Positions 1 to 7,875 are shown, counted from the first letter of the stretch. The stretch: 13,528 nt of DNA from RGIG5612 sp045616165 (GCA_045616165.1 JAZLGF010000010.1:1-13528), one strand, 5' to 3'. The notes: a model not told the origin generated them from the letters alone. Made by a program: numbers and translations.

Positions 1-42
1 GGGATTAGAACACTATATTTTATTGACTTAGGAAGTTTTCGC

Positions 43-124
43 CCATAAACACTTAGCTTATAACATATCGTGTTTATGGTTAGGACCATAACTGCCAATA
101 ATAAATCATGGAATGTTTATGGTT
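43..124. repeat. Overlapping alternative hairpins and a direct repeat
   Basis: CCATAAACAC (43-52) pairs with GTGTTTATGG (70-79). The second arm overlaps TTATGGT (74-80), which can instead pair with ACCATAA (85-91). The two stems are mutually exclusive. TGTTTATGGTT at 71-81 is repeated directly at 114-124. The function is unknown. The region lies downstream of the leftward flavoprotein gene and has no ORF. It could be the 3' end of a transcript or part of a dispersed repeat. Confidence 0.5.
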
Positions 125-145
125 TTAACTGATTTCAAAGAATAA

Positions 146-246
146 GGCGGGTGGCTAGCCTAAATTTAGTGGCGAAAGATTTTACCCGCCGTAAGTAGCG
201 AAGCGACGGCGCGCGCCCCCCACTGCGCATGCGCCGTCAGCTTCGC
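146..246 (-). repeat. GC-rich two-stem structured repeat, left copy
   Basis: This is a non-coding GC-rich block in an AT-rich background. Stem 1 is GCGAAGCGACGGCGC (198-212) with GCGCCGTCAGCTTCGC (231-246), broken by one bulged base. Stem 2 is GGCGGGT (146-152) with ACCCGCC (184-190), enclosing the palindromes GGCTAGCC and TAAATTTA. Read on the minus strand, the block aligns along its length with 13391-13494 on the plus strand. The two are therefore diverged copies of one dispersed element in opposite orientation. No transposase or ORF is present. On the minus strand it lies just beyond the flavoprotein gene, with no T-run after the stems, so it is not a standard terminator. Confidence 0.7.
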
Positions 247-265
247 GAGTGAAGTTGTAATTTTT

Positions 266-658
266 TTAGAAAGTGATTAGTTCTGGTTCGTGGGTGAATG
301 CGCAAATCTGTGCGGTGGCATTTTTGAAGTAGAAAACTTCTGTGTTGCCGTCGTCTGCTTTGTACATGTTTTGCAACATTGGATATGCGTCTAACATAGC
401 CTGTTTTGCTTCAAGCCTATCATCTTCAACAAGTTCTCCTGCTAGACGAAGCCATTCTCCACCTTTGAAGGCGCAAAGTTCTACTTTAGGATTTGCATGA
501 ATTTGTTTTGAAACTTCTTTTACTTTGCCTGTTTGAATATAAAGTTTTCCTTCGAAAACATTAACTGTACCGAAAGGGCGAACACGTGGCTGGTCGCCTT
601 CTACTGTTGCAAGATAATATGTGTCTGCTTCTTTTAAAAATTGTAATACCTTTTCCAT
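266..658 (-). CDS. Small PPOX-fold (pyridoxamine 5'-phosphate oxidase family) flavin-binding protein
   Basis: The product is a 130-residue soluble protein of the pyridoxamine-phosphate-oxidase-like split-barrel family, which usually binds FMN or a related cofactor. The N-terminal pattern YYLATVEGDQPRVRPFG (about residues 14-30) is the typical first strand pair, with the RPFG turn. LYIQTGKVKEVSKQI and VELCAFKGGEWLRLAG follow as further barrel strands. The start at 658 is chosen because AAGGAGG (665-671) stands 6 bases upstream; a longer reading to 688 would overlap the hipA stop and has no such site. The gene follows hipA by 26 bases and probably shares its transcript. The substrate is unknown. 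Small members of this family range from nitroimidazole-resistance-like proteins to heme or flavin reductases, and this one cannot be narrowed down. Confidence 0.85.
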   Translation of the reverse strand: MEKVLQFLKEADTYYLATVEGDQPRVRPFGTVNVFEGKLYIQTGKVKEVSKQIHANPKVELCAFKGGEWLRLAGELVEDDRLEAKQAMLDAYPMLQNMYKADDGNTEVFYFKNATAQICAFTHEPELITF

Positions 659-684
659 AATTTTCCTCCTTAAATTGTATAGTT

Positions 685-1953
685 TCAATTATTTGAATTT
701 CTTATTATTTTTTTCTTAATATTAATAGCATCCTTAAAACCTAATGCTTCAAGTTCTTTTGCTGATTCATTTAACGCCTTAGCAAAGTTTTCTTTTATGT
801 AGTCAAAATGTTCAAGTGCTATTGACGTTCCGATTCCTATATTTTTTGCAGCTGTCTTAAATAATTCTTTATTAATACGCTCTATTGAGTATTCTCCTCC
901 AATATTAATCGCCATATTTCTACTTGTATTTTCGTAAATCACTGTACTAACAATATCATAAATTGGTGCAAGGCAAAGTGATTTCATGTCTTGCGAATAT
1001 AACAGCGAAAAGTTTTTTATATGGCAATCTGTATTTCCAATAAGATAATCAAAAACAATTGCATCCCAAAGTTTTAATTGATCTCTTATTGGATTTTCTG
1101 AATAATTTCTAAGTAGTTTCATCATTTGTGCCAAATAGTTTTTAGGTGGTTTTTCATATTTATTTTCTGCATCAATTCCCATTGCCTGCGCAAAGTCTTC
1201 TTGATGAAGTCTTAACGGCAATTTCATTTTTGATACAACATTACATTCTTCGGAAAATTTTCTGTCATAACGAGATGTTGCAAATAGTATTTCAGAATCA
1301 GTAAAATCTCCCATATTAACTATAAAACTATCAATAACATCTATTCCCAGTTTTTTTGCTGTAAGCATACAAAGTTGCTCATTAGTAACAATGCTATTCA
1401 TCCTAACATGACTCTGCTTTACAATATGAGTACTCGAAGCATTACCCTTCGGTAAATACCAGCTATTATTTTTGCTATTATAATATAGCCCTACTTTACC
1501 ACTTGCTCCTGTTAAGGAAAGATGTGACTTTGTAATTAATTCCGCAGATTTAGATGCGCCTTCTTCAGCTAAAGCTTTTACCTGTTTAATGCTTAGTTTT
1601 TCATATGCACATGTTTCATCAACACTATCAATTTCATTTACTATTTTTATTGCCCCAAGACATTCTCTGCCTAAGGCAGAAAGAATATGCAAATAATCTT
1701 TTTCATCTGCTCTTAAATATTGAGCCACAGTTTTTCTTGTAAATCCTTCTGGAAGAAGCCCTTCAAAAAAAGCTTTTGTTTTTTCAGGCGAAAACGGTTC
1801 CAATTGAAAAGGCATGCTTAATGAAATAGGAAGCAATGTTGTATTTATATAACTTTGCGAATATTGAAATGATGCATCTTTTTCAGATTCACCAGTAATA
1901 TCACCTACATAATTATATGTTCCATTTATTTCAATATAAACTTTCAGTTCCAT
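685..1953 (-). CDS. hipA: HipA-family serine/threonine kinase (toxin of a HipBA module)
   Basis: This 422-residue protein is close in length to E. coli HipA (about 440). Residues 1-105 match the N-terminal HipA subdomain (LPISLSMPF near 41-49, FFEGLLPEG near 62-70). The kinase core follows. LSLTGASGK (145-153) is the glycine-rich segment, and Ser146 sits where HipA carries its autophosphorylated serine. Lys179 in IVKQSH is the likely ATP lysine. GNTDCHIKN (306-314) supplies the catalytic Asp309 and Asn314. APIYDIVS (329-336) supplies the Mg-binding Asp333. All key residues are present, so the kinase looks functional. Known HipA proteins phosphorylate aminoacyl-tRNA synthetases and slow growth; that target is family knowledge, not visible here. 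The start codon overlaps the hipB stop by one base, which implies translational coupling. Confidence 0.9.
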   Translation of the reverse strand: MELKVYIEINGTYNYVGDITGESEKDASFQYSQSYINTTLLPISLSMPFQLEPFSPEKTKAFFEGLLPEGFTRKTVAQYLRADEKDYLHILSALGRECLGAIKIVNEIDSVDETCAYEKLSIKQVKALAEEGASKSAELITKSHLSLTGASGKVGLYYNSKNNSWYLPKGNASSTHIVKQSHVRMNSIVTNEQLCMLTAKKLGIDVIDSFIVNMGDFTDSEILFATSRYDRKFSEECNVVSKMKLPLRLHQEDFAQAMGIDAENKYEKPPKNYLAQMMKLLRNYSENPIRDQLKLWDAIVFDYLIGNTDCHIKNFSLLYSQDMKSLCLAPIYDIVSTVIYENTSRNMAINIGGEYSIERINKELFKTAAKNIGIGTSIALEHFDYIKENFAKALNESAKELEALGFKDAINIKKKIIRNSNN

Positions 1954-2168
1954 TAATGTCCTCTCTTATTTATTTCAAAATCAAGTCCTAATATATTTGC
2001 TAGACAAAGAACTCTTTCAAACTCTACTGTTTTTTTTCCATTTTCAACATCAGAAATAAAGCTTACACTAAACCCGCTAAATTTAGAAAGGTATGCCTGC
2101 GTATATTTTAATTCTCTTCTTTGTTGCTTTATCGCTTTTCCCAAATCATTTGTATCACAAATCTTCAT
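1953..2168 (-). CDS. hipB: HipB-like XRE-family antitoxin and autorepressor
   Basis: This 71-residue protein is a single Cro/C1-type helix-turn-helix domain: LGKAIKQQRRELKYTQAYL (about 9-27) then SGFSVSFISDVENGKKTVE (about 31-49), the standard XRE recognition-helix pattern. Proteins of this type bind and neutralise HipA and repress their own promoter. The start at 2168 is preferred over a GTG/ATG reading from 2195, because AAGGGGA lies just upstream of it and the longer N-terminus would be encoded by an operator repeat. The gene precedes and overlaps hipA by one base, the usual antitoxin-first order. Confidence 0.9.
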   Translation of the reverse strand: MKICDTNDLGKAIKQQRRELKYTQAYLSKFSGFSVSFISDVENGKKTVEFERVLCLANILGLDFEINKRGH

Positions 2169-2182
2169 AACTGTTCCCCTTC

Positions 2183-2269
2183 GCCGTACGAACAAATATT
2201 AGCATTTTTATAAAAATTAAGCCGAACGACTAATATTTACAGTATTAACTATAAACTTAGTCGTACGGC
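2183..2269. promoter_or_regulatory. Three operator-like repeats upstream of hipB
   Basis: There are three copies of a 13-base motif: GCCGTACGAACAA (2183-2195) and GCCGAACGACTAA (2221-2233) in direct order, and TTAGTCGTACGGC (2257-2269) inverted. The first two start 38 bases apart. The inverted copy lies between the -35 and -10. The most likely ligand is the HipB-like repressor. The motif differs from the E. coli HipB operator (TATCC-N8-GGATA). Confidence 0.7.
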
Positions 2270-2277
2270 TTTGTCAA
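2248..2277 (-). promoter_or_regulatory. hipBA promoter
   Basis: On the minus strand a perfect -35 TTGACA (2277-2272) is followed by an 18-base spacer and TATAGT (2253-2248). An operator repeat fills the spacer, as expected for autorepression by HipB. The -35 begins only 18 bases past the etfA stop, and no terminator separates the two. Read-through from the etf operon into hipBA is therefore possible. Confidence 0.75.
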
Positions 2278-2294
2278 GCTATATAAATCACGCC

Positions 2295-3395
2295 TTATTT
2301 AATATTGTTAATTGCTTCAATCATTTCTGGCACAACTTTGAAGAGGTCGCCGACGATTCCGTAGTCTGCTACTTCAAAGATTGGTGCTGTTTCATTTTTA
2401 TTTACAGCAATTATAAGTTCTGAGTTTTGCATTCCTGCTTGATGCTGTATTGCACCACTAATTCCGAGGGCAACATAAACTCTTGGATGAACTGTTTTTC
2501 CTGTTTGTCCAACCTGGCGGTCTGCATCCATAAGTCCAGCATCAACTAATGCTCTACTAGCGCCTACAACGCCACCACCTAAAGCCTGTGCCAAATCAGT
2601 TGCAAGTTTTTTAGCTGTCTCAACATCTTTAGAAGCTCCCGCTCCGATAGATACAACAACATCAGCACCAATTAAATCAACCATCTCTTTAGCTTCTTTA
2701 ACAACTTCTAAAACTTTTTCTTTAAGTGTGCCAGCATCTACTTGAGGTTTAACTACTTCTACTTCACATTTAGAAGCAAGTTCATCTGAGAACTCTCCTT
2801 TTTTCATAACGCCTGGACGAACCGTTGACATGCATGGTCTAAAACGCGGGCAAATAATTGTTGCCATAAGGTGGCCACCAAAAGCTGGTCTAGTCATCTT
2901 AAGATTAACATCTTCCATCTTGAAAGTTTCATTTGCAACATCAACGTTTGAATTCTTATCAAGAAATTCAACATATTTGCTCATGTCGATATCAAGATGT
3001 GTGCAGTCTGCTGTAAGACCTGTGTGAAGTCTTGCCGCACATCTAGGACCTAAGTCACGTCCGATACTAGAAGCACCAATTAAAAGTACTTCCGGTTTCC
3101 TTTCCATAACAAGGTCGCATAAAACCTTTGTGTAAGCTTCGTTATTATAAACTTTTAAGTTTTCATCATCAGCAACGATGATTTTATCTGCGCCGTATCC
3201 GCCAAGTTCTTTAGCTAGACTTTCGACGCCGCTTCCTAAAAGAACGCCTACTAATTCGCATCCTCTTTCATCAGCAATTTTTCTTCCTTCGGAAACAAGT
3301 TCGAAATCTGTTTCCATAAGTTTTCCGTCTCTTTGCTCACAGAAAACCCATATTCCTGAAAATTCTTCTATTGCAGCACTGTTATATTCAGCCAT
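2295..3395 (-). CDS. etfA: Electron transfer flavoprotein, alpha subunit
   Basis: This 366-residue protein pairs with EtfB to carry electrons to or from the acyl-CoA dehydrogenase encoded just upstream. The N-terminal half is the ETF alpha/beta domain (IWVFCEQRDGKLMETDFEL, about 16-34). The C-terminal half carries the FAD-binding signature: GGGVVGASRALVDAG near 273-287, then RQVGQTGKTVHPRVYVALG and GISGAIQHQAGM. The FAD motifs are complete. In Clostridia such pairs often bifurcate electrons from NADH to crotonyl-CoA and ferredoxin; that activity is inferred from the family and context. The start at 3395 follows AAGGAGG and lies 12 bases after the etfB stop. Confidence 0.95.
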   Translation of the reverse strand: MAEYNSAAIEEFSGIWVFCEQRDGKLMETDFELVSEGRKIADERGCELVGVLLGSGVESLAKELGGYGADKIIVADDENLKVYNNEAYTKVLCDLVMERKPEVLLIGASSIGRDLGPRCAARLHTGLTADCTHLDIDMSKYVEFLDKNSNVDVANETFKMEDVNLKMTRPAFGGHLMATIICPRFRPCMSTVRPGVMKKGEFSDELASKCEVEVVKPQVDAGTLKEKVLEVVKEAKEMVDLIGADVVVSIGAGASKDVETAKKLATDLAQALGGGVVGASRALVDAGLMDADRQVGQTGKTVHPRVYVALGISGAIQHQAGMQNSELIIAVNKNETAPIFEVADYGIVGDLFKVVPEMIEAINNIK

Positions 3396-3407
3396 TTTTC
3401 TTCCTCC

Positions 3408-4208
3408 TTAAATTACATGCTTAGCAAGCAATTTTTCTGCTAGCTGAGCCGATGCTTCTTTTTCGTTTCCTTTAAGTATTTCGCCCTGACCTTTTACAGG
3501 TGGGTTAAAAGACTTAAAGATATTCGTTGGAGAACCTTTTAAGCCGATTGTATCAGGCTCAATTAATGGCTCATCTTTTAATGCTTCATAATCAAGAACG
3601 CAAAACGGTTTTTCGTCTGCTTCAAAAACGCCTTCTACGCTCATGTATCTAGGCTCGTTTAATTCTTTGATACATGTAATAAGACAAGGAGTATTAACTT
3701 CTATATTCATATAACCATCTTCTAGTGCTCTCTTAACAGTTAATTTGTTTCCATCTTTTGCAATGCCAGCAGCGTAAGTAACTTGAGGAATTTCTAATTT
3801 TTCAGCTATTTGTGGACCAACCTGGGCAGTATCTCCGTCAATTGCCTGTCTTCCGCATAAGATAAAATCATCTTCGCCAAGTCCTAAGTGATGGATTCCC
3901 GCTGCAATAATCTGGCTTGTAGCAAATGTATCAGAACCACCAAATTCACGTCCTGAAATAAGAACTGCCTCGTCAACACCCATAGCTAAAACTTCTCGAA
4001 GCATTTCTGTTGCCTGAGGAGGTCCCATAGAAACTGCTACAACCGTGCAATCGTTTTGATCCTTAAAAGTAAGCGCTGCCTCTATTGCATTTAAATCATC
4101 AGGGTTGATGATTGTTGGCATTTTTGCTCTGTTCATTGTTCCGTCCGGATTAACCGCTACAACGCCGGAGGTATCCGGAACCTGTTTTACGCATACATAA
4201 ATTTTCAT
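3408..4208 (-). CDS. etfB: Electron transfer flavoprotein, beta subunit
   Basis: This 266-residue protein opens with MKIYVCVKQVPDTSG, the usual EtfB start. It carries the nucleotide-binding motifs VVAVSMGPPQATEMLREVLAMG (about 57-78) and LCGRQAIDGDTAQVGP (about 116-131), the latter being the EtfB signature around the flavin/AMP site. In bifurcating ETFs this subunit holds the FAD that receives NADH electrons. Its Shine-Dalgarno AAGGAGG (4224-4218) overlaps the stop codon of the dehydrogenase gene, so the two are translated from one message. The order dehydrogenase-etfB-etfA is the common clostridial bcd arrangement. Confidence 0.95.
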   Translation of the reverse strand: MKIYVCVKQVPDTSGVVAVNPDGTMNRAKMPTIINPDDLNAIEAALTFKDQNDCTVVAVSMGPPQATEMLREVLAMGVDEAVLISGREFGGSDTFATSQIIAAGIHHLGLGEDDFILCGRQAIDGDTAQVGPQIAEKLEIPQVTYAAGIAKDGNKLTVKRALEDGYMNIEVNTPCLITCIKELNEPRYMSVEGVFEADEKPFCVLDYEALKDEPLIEPDTIGLKGSPTNIFKSFNPPVKGQGEILKGNEKEASAQLAEKLLAKHVI

Positions 4209-4222
4209 TTTCCTTTTCCTCC

Positions 4223-5365
4223 TTACTTAAGCAAATTTCCTGAGATAACCATCTGTTGTACTTGGCTAGTTCCTTCATAAATAGGCACAATTCTTGCATC
4301 TCTATAGAATCTTTCAACTTTGTATTCATTAATATATCCGTATCCACCATGAATCTGTACAGCTTTGTAAGCTACATGATTTGCTGCTTCAGCCGCATAA
4401 TACTTAGCTATTGAGCAAGCCATGCCAGCATCTTTTCCAGCATCCTTGAGCTCTGCCGCATGGTAAACTAACTGTCTTGCTGCTTCTGTCTCAGTTGCCA
4501 TGTCCGCTAACATAAAGCTGATAGCCTGGAAGTTTGCGATTGGACGACCAAACTGCTTTCTTTCTTTTGCATATTTTATGGCTTCATCTAAACATCCTTG
4601 AGCAATACCAACGCCTTGTGCTGCCATACCAAGACGTCCACCATCAAGTGTCTGCATTGCATATCCAAATCCTTTATCTTTTTTACCAACTAATGCGTCG
4701 GCCGGAACATGTACATCTTCCATAATTACATCGCATGTTGGATAACCTTTTATACCCATTTTATGTTCGTTCTTTCCGCATGAAACGCCAGGAAGGTGCA
4801 TGTCGAGAACGAACATTGAAATTCCTCTGCTACCTTTTTGAGTCGGATCTGTTTTTGCAAATACGATGCAGTAATCTGCCATAGGTGCGCCAGATATAAA
4901 AGTCTTACGTCCGTTTAAGATAAAGCTTCCATCTTCTTGTTCTACTGCAGTAGTAGTTGTTCCACCTGCGTCTGATCCAGCGCCTGGCTCAGTAAGTGCA
5001 AAGACCATAATCTTTTCGCCTCTTGCAACTGGAGGAAGATATTTTTGTTTTTGCTCTTCGCTTCCTGCAAGCATTAAAGGACCACCGCCTAAAGAGTTAG
5101 CTGTGTTTGCATAGATTGAAAGCACTGGTGATACTCTTGCAAACTCTTCAACAAGGAGTGCATAAGCAAGATAATCTCCACCTGCTCCACCATATTCTTT
5201 TGGAATTTTTACTCCGTGAAATCCGTACTTTGACATCTTATTAAAAATGTCCCAATCGAACTCGCCAGTTTCATCTAAGCGGTCTAACAATTCTTTTGTG
5301 AATTCTGTTTCAGCAAATTGGCGACACAATTTTTGAAAACGTAAATGTTTTTGATCTAAGATCAT
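4223..5365 (-). CDS. Acyl-CoA dehydrogenase (short-chain / butyryl-CoA type)
   Basis: This 380-residue FAD enzyme is the usual length for soluble short-chain acyl-CoA dehydrogenases. VFALTEPGAGSDAGG (121-135) is the FAD/substrate signature and RKQFGRPI (269-276) is the C-terminal FAD contact. QIHGGYGY (337-344) and PIYEGTSQVQ (361-370) close the active site, with Glu364 at the position of the catalytic base in butyryl-CoA dehydrogenase. It most likely interconverts crotonyl-CoA and butyryl-CoA with EtfAB, and the strong linkage to etfBA supports a reductive role. A different short acyl-CoA, or an elimination reaction as in gamma-butyrobetainyl-CoA metabolism, cannot be excluded by sequence. 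It starts 10 bases after the CoA-transferase stop, with AGGAGG in between. Confidence 0.92.
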   Translation of the reverse strand: MILDQKHLRFQKLCRQFAETEFTKELLDRLDETGEFDWDIFNKMSKYGFHGVKIPKEYGGAGGDYLAYALLVEEFARVSPVLSIYANTANSLGGGPLMLAGSEEQKQKYLPPVARGEKIMVFALTEPGAGSDAGGTTTTAVEQEDGSFILNGRKTFISGAPMADYCIVFAKTDPTQKGSRGISMFVLDMHLPGVSCGKNEHKMGIKGYPTCDVIMEDVHVPADALVGKKDKGFGYAMQTLDGGRLGMAAQGVGIAQGCLDEAIKYAKERKQFGRPIANFQAISFMLADMATETEAARQLVYHAAELKDAGKDAGMACSIAKYYAAEAANHVAYKAVQIHGGYGYINEYKVERFYRDARIVPIYEGTSQVQQMVISGNLLK

Positions 5366-5375
5366 TTTAAGCCTC

Positions 5376-6938
5376 CTACTTATCTATATATTCTCCAAGT
5401 TTACCCCATGTTTCGCTAAAGATATTTGCATCCATAGTTTTCACATTTTCAGCAATTGCTGGAGTAAACTCCATATTTGCCAATATATCTTTTTCTATAT
5501 CAATGCCCGGTGCTACTTCAGTTAAAGTAAGTTTTCCATCAATAAGTTTGAATACGCAACGCTCCGTTACGTAGAGAATGTTTTGCTCTTTAGGAGCTTT
5601 TTCAGCTGAGAAAGTAATTTGCTCAACGTTCTTTACAAACTTTTTAATCTTACCTTCTTGGGTAATTTTTATTTTTCCATCACCAATTTCGAACTGAGCT
5701 TTCGCCATAAATGTACCGCAGAAAATAACTGTCTTAGTAGCTCTAGTGATATTAATAAATCCACCCGGTCCTGTAAGACTTGTTCCGAATTTACTTACAT
5801 TGTTATTACCTTTTTCATCGATTTCACCGATTCCTAAAATAGTAACATCAAGATTTCCGCCATCAATAAAGTCGAACATGTCATTATGAGTCATGATAGC
5901 TTCTGGATTGTATGCACTTCCGAAGTTTGGAAGAGCCGCCGGAACACCGCCAACCATACCTGATTCGGTTGTAAGTGTGATGTCATCAATATATCCTTCT
6001 TCAGCAACTACGCTAGCTGTGTCTGCTGCCATACCAACACCAAGGTTAACTATATTTCCTGTACGAAGTTCTTGCGCGCAACGTCTACATATAACTTTAC
6101 GCTCATTAAATTTCATAGGTCTTATATTATCAACAGGCTTTTTTATGTCACCACAAAATGATGGCTCGTAATAAACACCTTCTGTTTGCCAGCATGCATC
6201 TGTAGAAGTTGCCTGAACTACATAATCAACTAAGATTCCCGGAATCTTAACATCCTTTGGATGGAGCGTTCCGCTCTTTGCAATATATTCAACCTGAACA
6301 ATTACTATACCGCCACAATGTTTAACAGCTTCAGCAATTGATAAAGCTTCGCTTAAAACACTTTCATGTTCAAAAGTTATGTTTCCGTTTTCATCTGCTG
6401 TTGTTCCTCTAAGGATTGCGACATCAACCTTGAATGATTTATAGAAGAGATATTCTTCTCCGCCAAATTCAACAAGCTCACAAACATTTTCTTTTGTCAT
6501 TTCATTCATTCGTCCGCCTTCAAGACGAGGGTCGACAAATGTTCCAAGTCCAACTTTTGTGATTAGTCCTGGACGTCCAGCTGCAATCTCTCTCCAAAGA
6601 TTTACGATAACTCCTTGCGGCATACACCAGCATTCAATTTTATTATCGACTGCTAATTTATTAAGTGCAAATGCGCTTCCTACATGAGCCGCGCTCCATT
6701 TAGAAACAAGACCTTCACCGGCTTCGCCTAGTCTTGTAATTCCACGAGTTTTCCAATCTCCCATGGCACTACCTTGCTTAATGCTTAAGTTACAAGGGTG
6801 TCCTGTCTGCGCAAAATTATCTCTAATCGCGCATCCGATTTCTTCTGCCCATCCAGAAAGTCCCATTCCACCTACTGCTATAGTAGCTCCATCAGGAATA
6901 ATCTGCGCTGCTTCTTTTGCTGTTATTATTTTTGCCAT
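5376..6938 (-). CDS. Single-chain family I CoA-transferase (propionate/acetate CoA-transferase type)
   Basis: This 520-residue protein is a fused alpha-beta class I CoA-transferase of the Pct/YdiF group, cytosolic, moving CoA between a short acyl-CoA and a free acid. The N-terminal alpha-like half starts with a glycine-rich loop (AVGGMGLSGWAEEI, 21-34). The beta-like half contains TTESGMVGGVPA (323-334), with Glu325 as the residue that forms the gamma-glutamyl-CoA thioester, followed by HNDMFDFIDGGNLDVTILG (351-369). It is the first gene of the leftward operon with acyl-CoA dehydrogenase and EtfAB. It probably turns butyryl-CoA plus acetate into butyrate plus acetyl-CoA, or activates an acid substrate for the dehydrogenase. 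Which acyl group it prefers cannot be read from the sequence. The weak AAGGGG stands about 10 bases before ATG. Confidence 0.9.
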   Translation of the reverse strand: MAKIITAKEAAQIIPDGATIAVGGMGLSGWAEEIGCAIRDNFAQTGHPCNLSIKQGSAMGDWKTRGITRLGEAGEGLVSKWSAAHVGSAFALNKLAVDNKIECWCMPQGVIVNLWREIAAGRPGLITKVGLGTFVDPRLEGGRMNEMTKENVCELVEFGGEEYLFYKSFKVDVAILRGTTADENGNITFEHESVLSEALSIAEAVKHCGGIVIVQVEYIAKSGTLHPKDVKIPGILVDYVVQATSTDACWQTEGVYYEPSFCGDIKKPVDNIRPMKFNERKVICRRCAQELRTGNIVNLGVGMAADTASVVAEEGYIDDITLTTESGMVGGVPAALPNFGSAYNPEAIMTHNDMFDFIDGGNLDVTILGIGEIDEKGNNNVSKFGTSLTGPGGFINITRATKTVIFCGTFMAKAQFEIGDGKIKITQEGKIKKFVKNVEQITFSAEKAPKEQNILYVTERCVFKLIDGKLTLTEVAPGIDIEKDILANMEFTPAIAENVKTMDANIFSETWGKLGEYIDK

Positions 6939-6970
6939 CTTTTTAACCCCTTAAATAATTTATTAGTTTT

Positions 6971-6997
6971 ATTATATATCTTGAAAGATTAATCTTT
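6971..6997 (-). promoter_or_regulatory. Palindrome and possible -10 upstream of the CoA-transferase operon
   Basis: The 110-base gap between the regulator gene and the CoA-transferase contains a perfect 14-base palindrome, AAAGATTAATCTTT (6984-6997). A minus-strand TATAAT (6976-6971) lies just downstream of it. No convincing -35 stands at the right distance, which would fit an activated promoter, or the operon may be co-transcribed with merR. It does not resemble the dyad in front of the rightward operon. Confidence 0.35.
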
Positions 6998-7048
6998 ATT
7001 GGTATATTTTTGTTTTTTGAAACATAATTTGTTATTTTTTACACCCGT

Positions 7049-7849
7049 TTATCCTTCAATCGGAAGCCAAACTTCAAAATATCCTGTAAGTTTGTTGCCA
7101 TCTAAAACAGAACAAATTAAGGTGCCATACGCTCTTCCGCAAGGTTTTAGGTTATTTTTCTTTGCATATTTATACATGTAATCAATATGCTTTGGAGAAA
7201 ATGCATTTTTACCAGAACTCTTAAACGCAGAATGGATTGTTTTAACTCCTGTTCTTTTTTTAATTGGATTTTCAACTTTTATTTTGAATTCTTTAACATA
7301 CTTCGGCTCAAGTGAAAATCCCCAAGAATAATCTTCGCTAGATTCAGGATTTTCCGCTACTTCAAAATATCTTTTTGAAAGAGGCATGTATTTAATCCAA
7401 TCCTTTGTAACTTTTTCAAGACGCGAATCTTTTTCATAATCTGAATTATGTCTGTTAAGGTAGTAGACCATGTCCGGTCCTTTTGCTATTTCACACTTAT
7501 CAAAAAGCTTCATTACTTTTTCTAATGACTTTTTCTGGCTTTTAATTCTTTCGAGTAAAAGTTCTTTTCTATGGAGCTCTGCTGCCATCGCTTCTTCCAT
7601 GGTGTTAAATCTCTCCATCAAGCTTTCATATGTACTTTGCCACTCGATTTTTACTATCTCATCAATACTGAATCCATAGTTTTTGTACCATACGCAGTCA
7701 ATTAAAAAGTTAATATCCCATGCATCGTAATAACGATATCCGTTTTGAGGATTTTTCTTTGGTGTAATTATTCCTTTTTCTTCGTAATATCTAATTAAAT
7801 CTGTAGAAACACCAACTATTTTTGAAACTTCTCCGATTTTATATTGCAT
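7049..7849 (-). CDS. MerR-family (BmrR-like) transcriptional regulator with GyrI-like effector domain
   Basis: This 266-residue protein has the MerR layout. The N-terminal winged helix-turn-helix (YKIGEVSKIVGVSTDLIRYYEEKGIIT would span residues 3-29) is followed by the wing NGYRYYD (36-42). A charged helix for dimerisation covers about 75-118. A C-terminal GyrI/BmrR-type ligand domain covers about 125-266 and ends YFEVWLPIEG, the usual final strand. There is no clustered cysteine pair of the metal-sensing subfamily, so an organic ligand is expected. It lies divergent from the hydrolase operon, whose promoter has the MerR hallmark, making it the probable activator of that operon and perhaps of the downstream leftward genes. 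The ligand is likely the pathway substrate or an intermediate (inference). AGGAG precedes the start. Confidence 0.9.
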   Translation of the reverse strand: MQYKIGEVSKIVGVSTDLIRYYEEKGIITPKKNPQNGYRYYDAWDINFLIDCVWYKNYGFSIDEIVKIEWQSTYESLMERFNTMEEAMAAELHRKELLLERIKSQKKSLEKVMKLFDKCEIAKGPDMVYYLNRHNSDYEKDSRLEKVTKDWIKYMPLSKRYFEVAENPESSEDYSWGFSLEPKYVKEFKIKVENPIKKRTGVKTIHSAFKSSGKNAFSPKHIDYMYKYAKKNNLKPCGRAYGTLICSVLDGNKLTGYFEVWLPIEG

Positions 7850-7875
7850 GATTTCTCCTAAGAATATTTTCTTTA

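Noticed and set aside
4150..4350. 66-codon minus-strand ORF
   Set aside because: It straddles the end of the acyl-CoA dehydrogenase and start of etfB in another frame; both real genes have clear start signals and motifs.
2295..6938. Gamma-butyrobetaine to trimethylamine cluster (CoA-transferase, acyl-CoA dehydrogenase, EtfAB)
   Set aside because: The gene content overlaps, but there is no betaine transporter. The same set is common in butyrate metabolism and no sequence feature favours betaine substrates.
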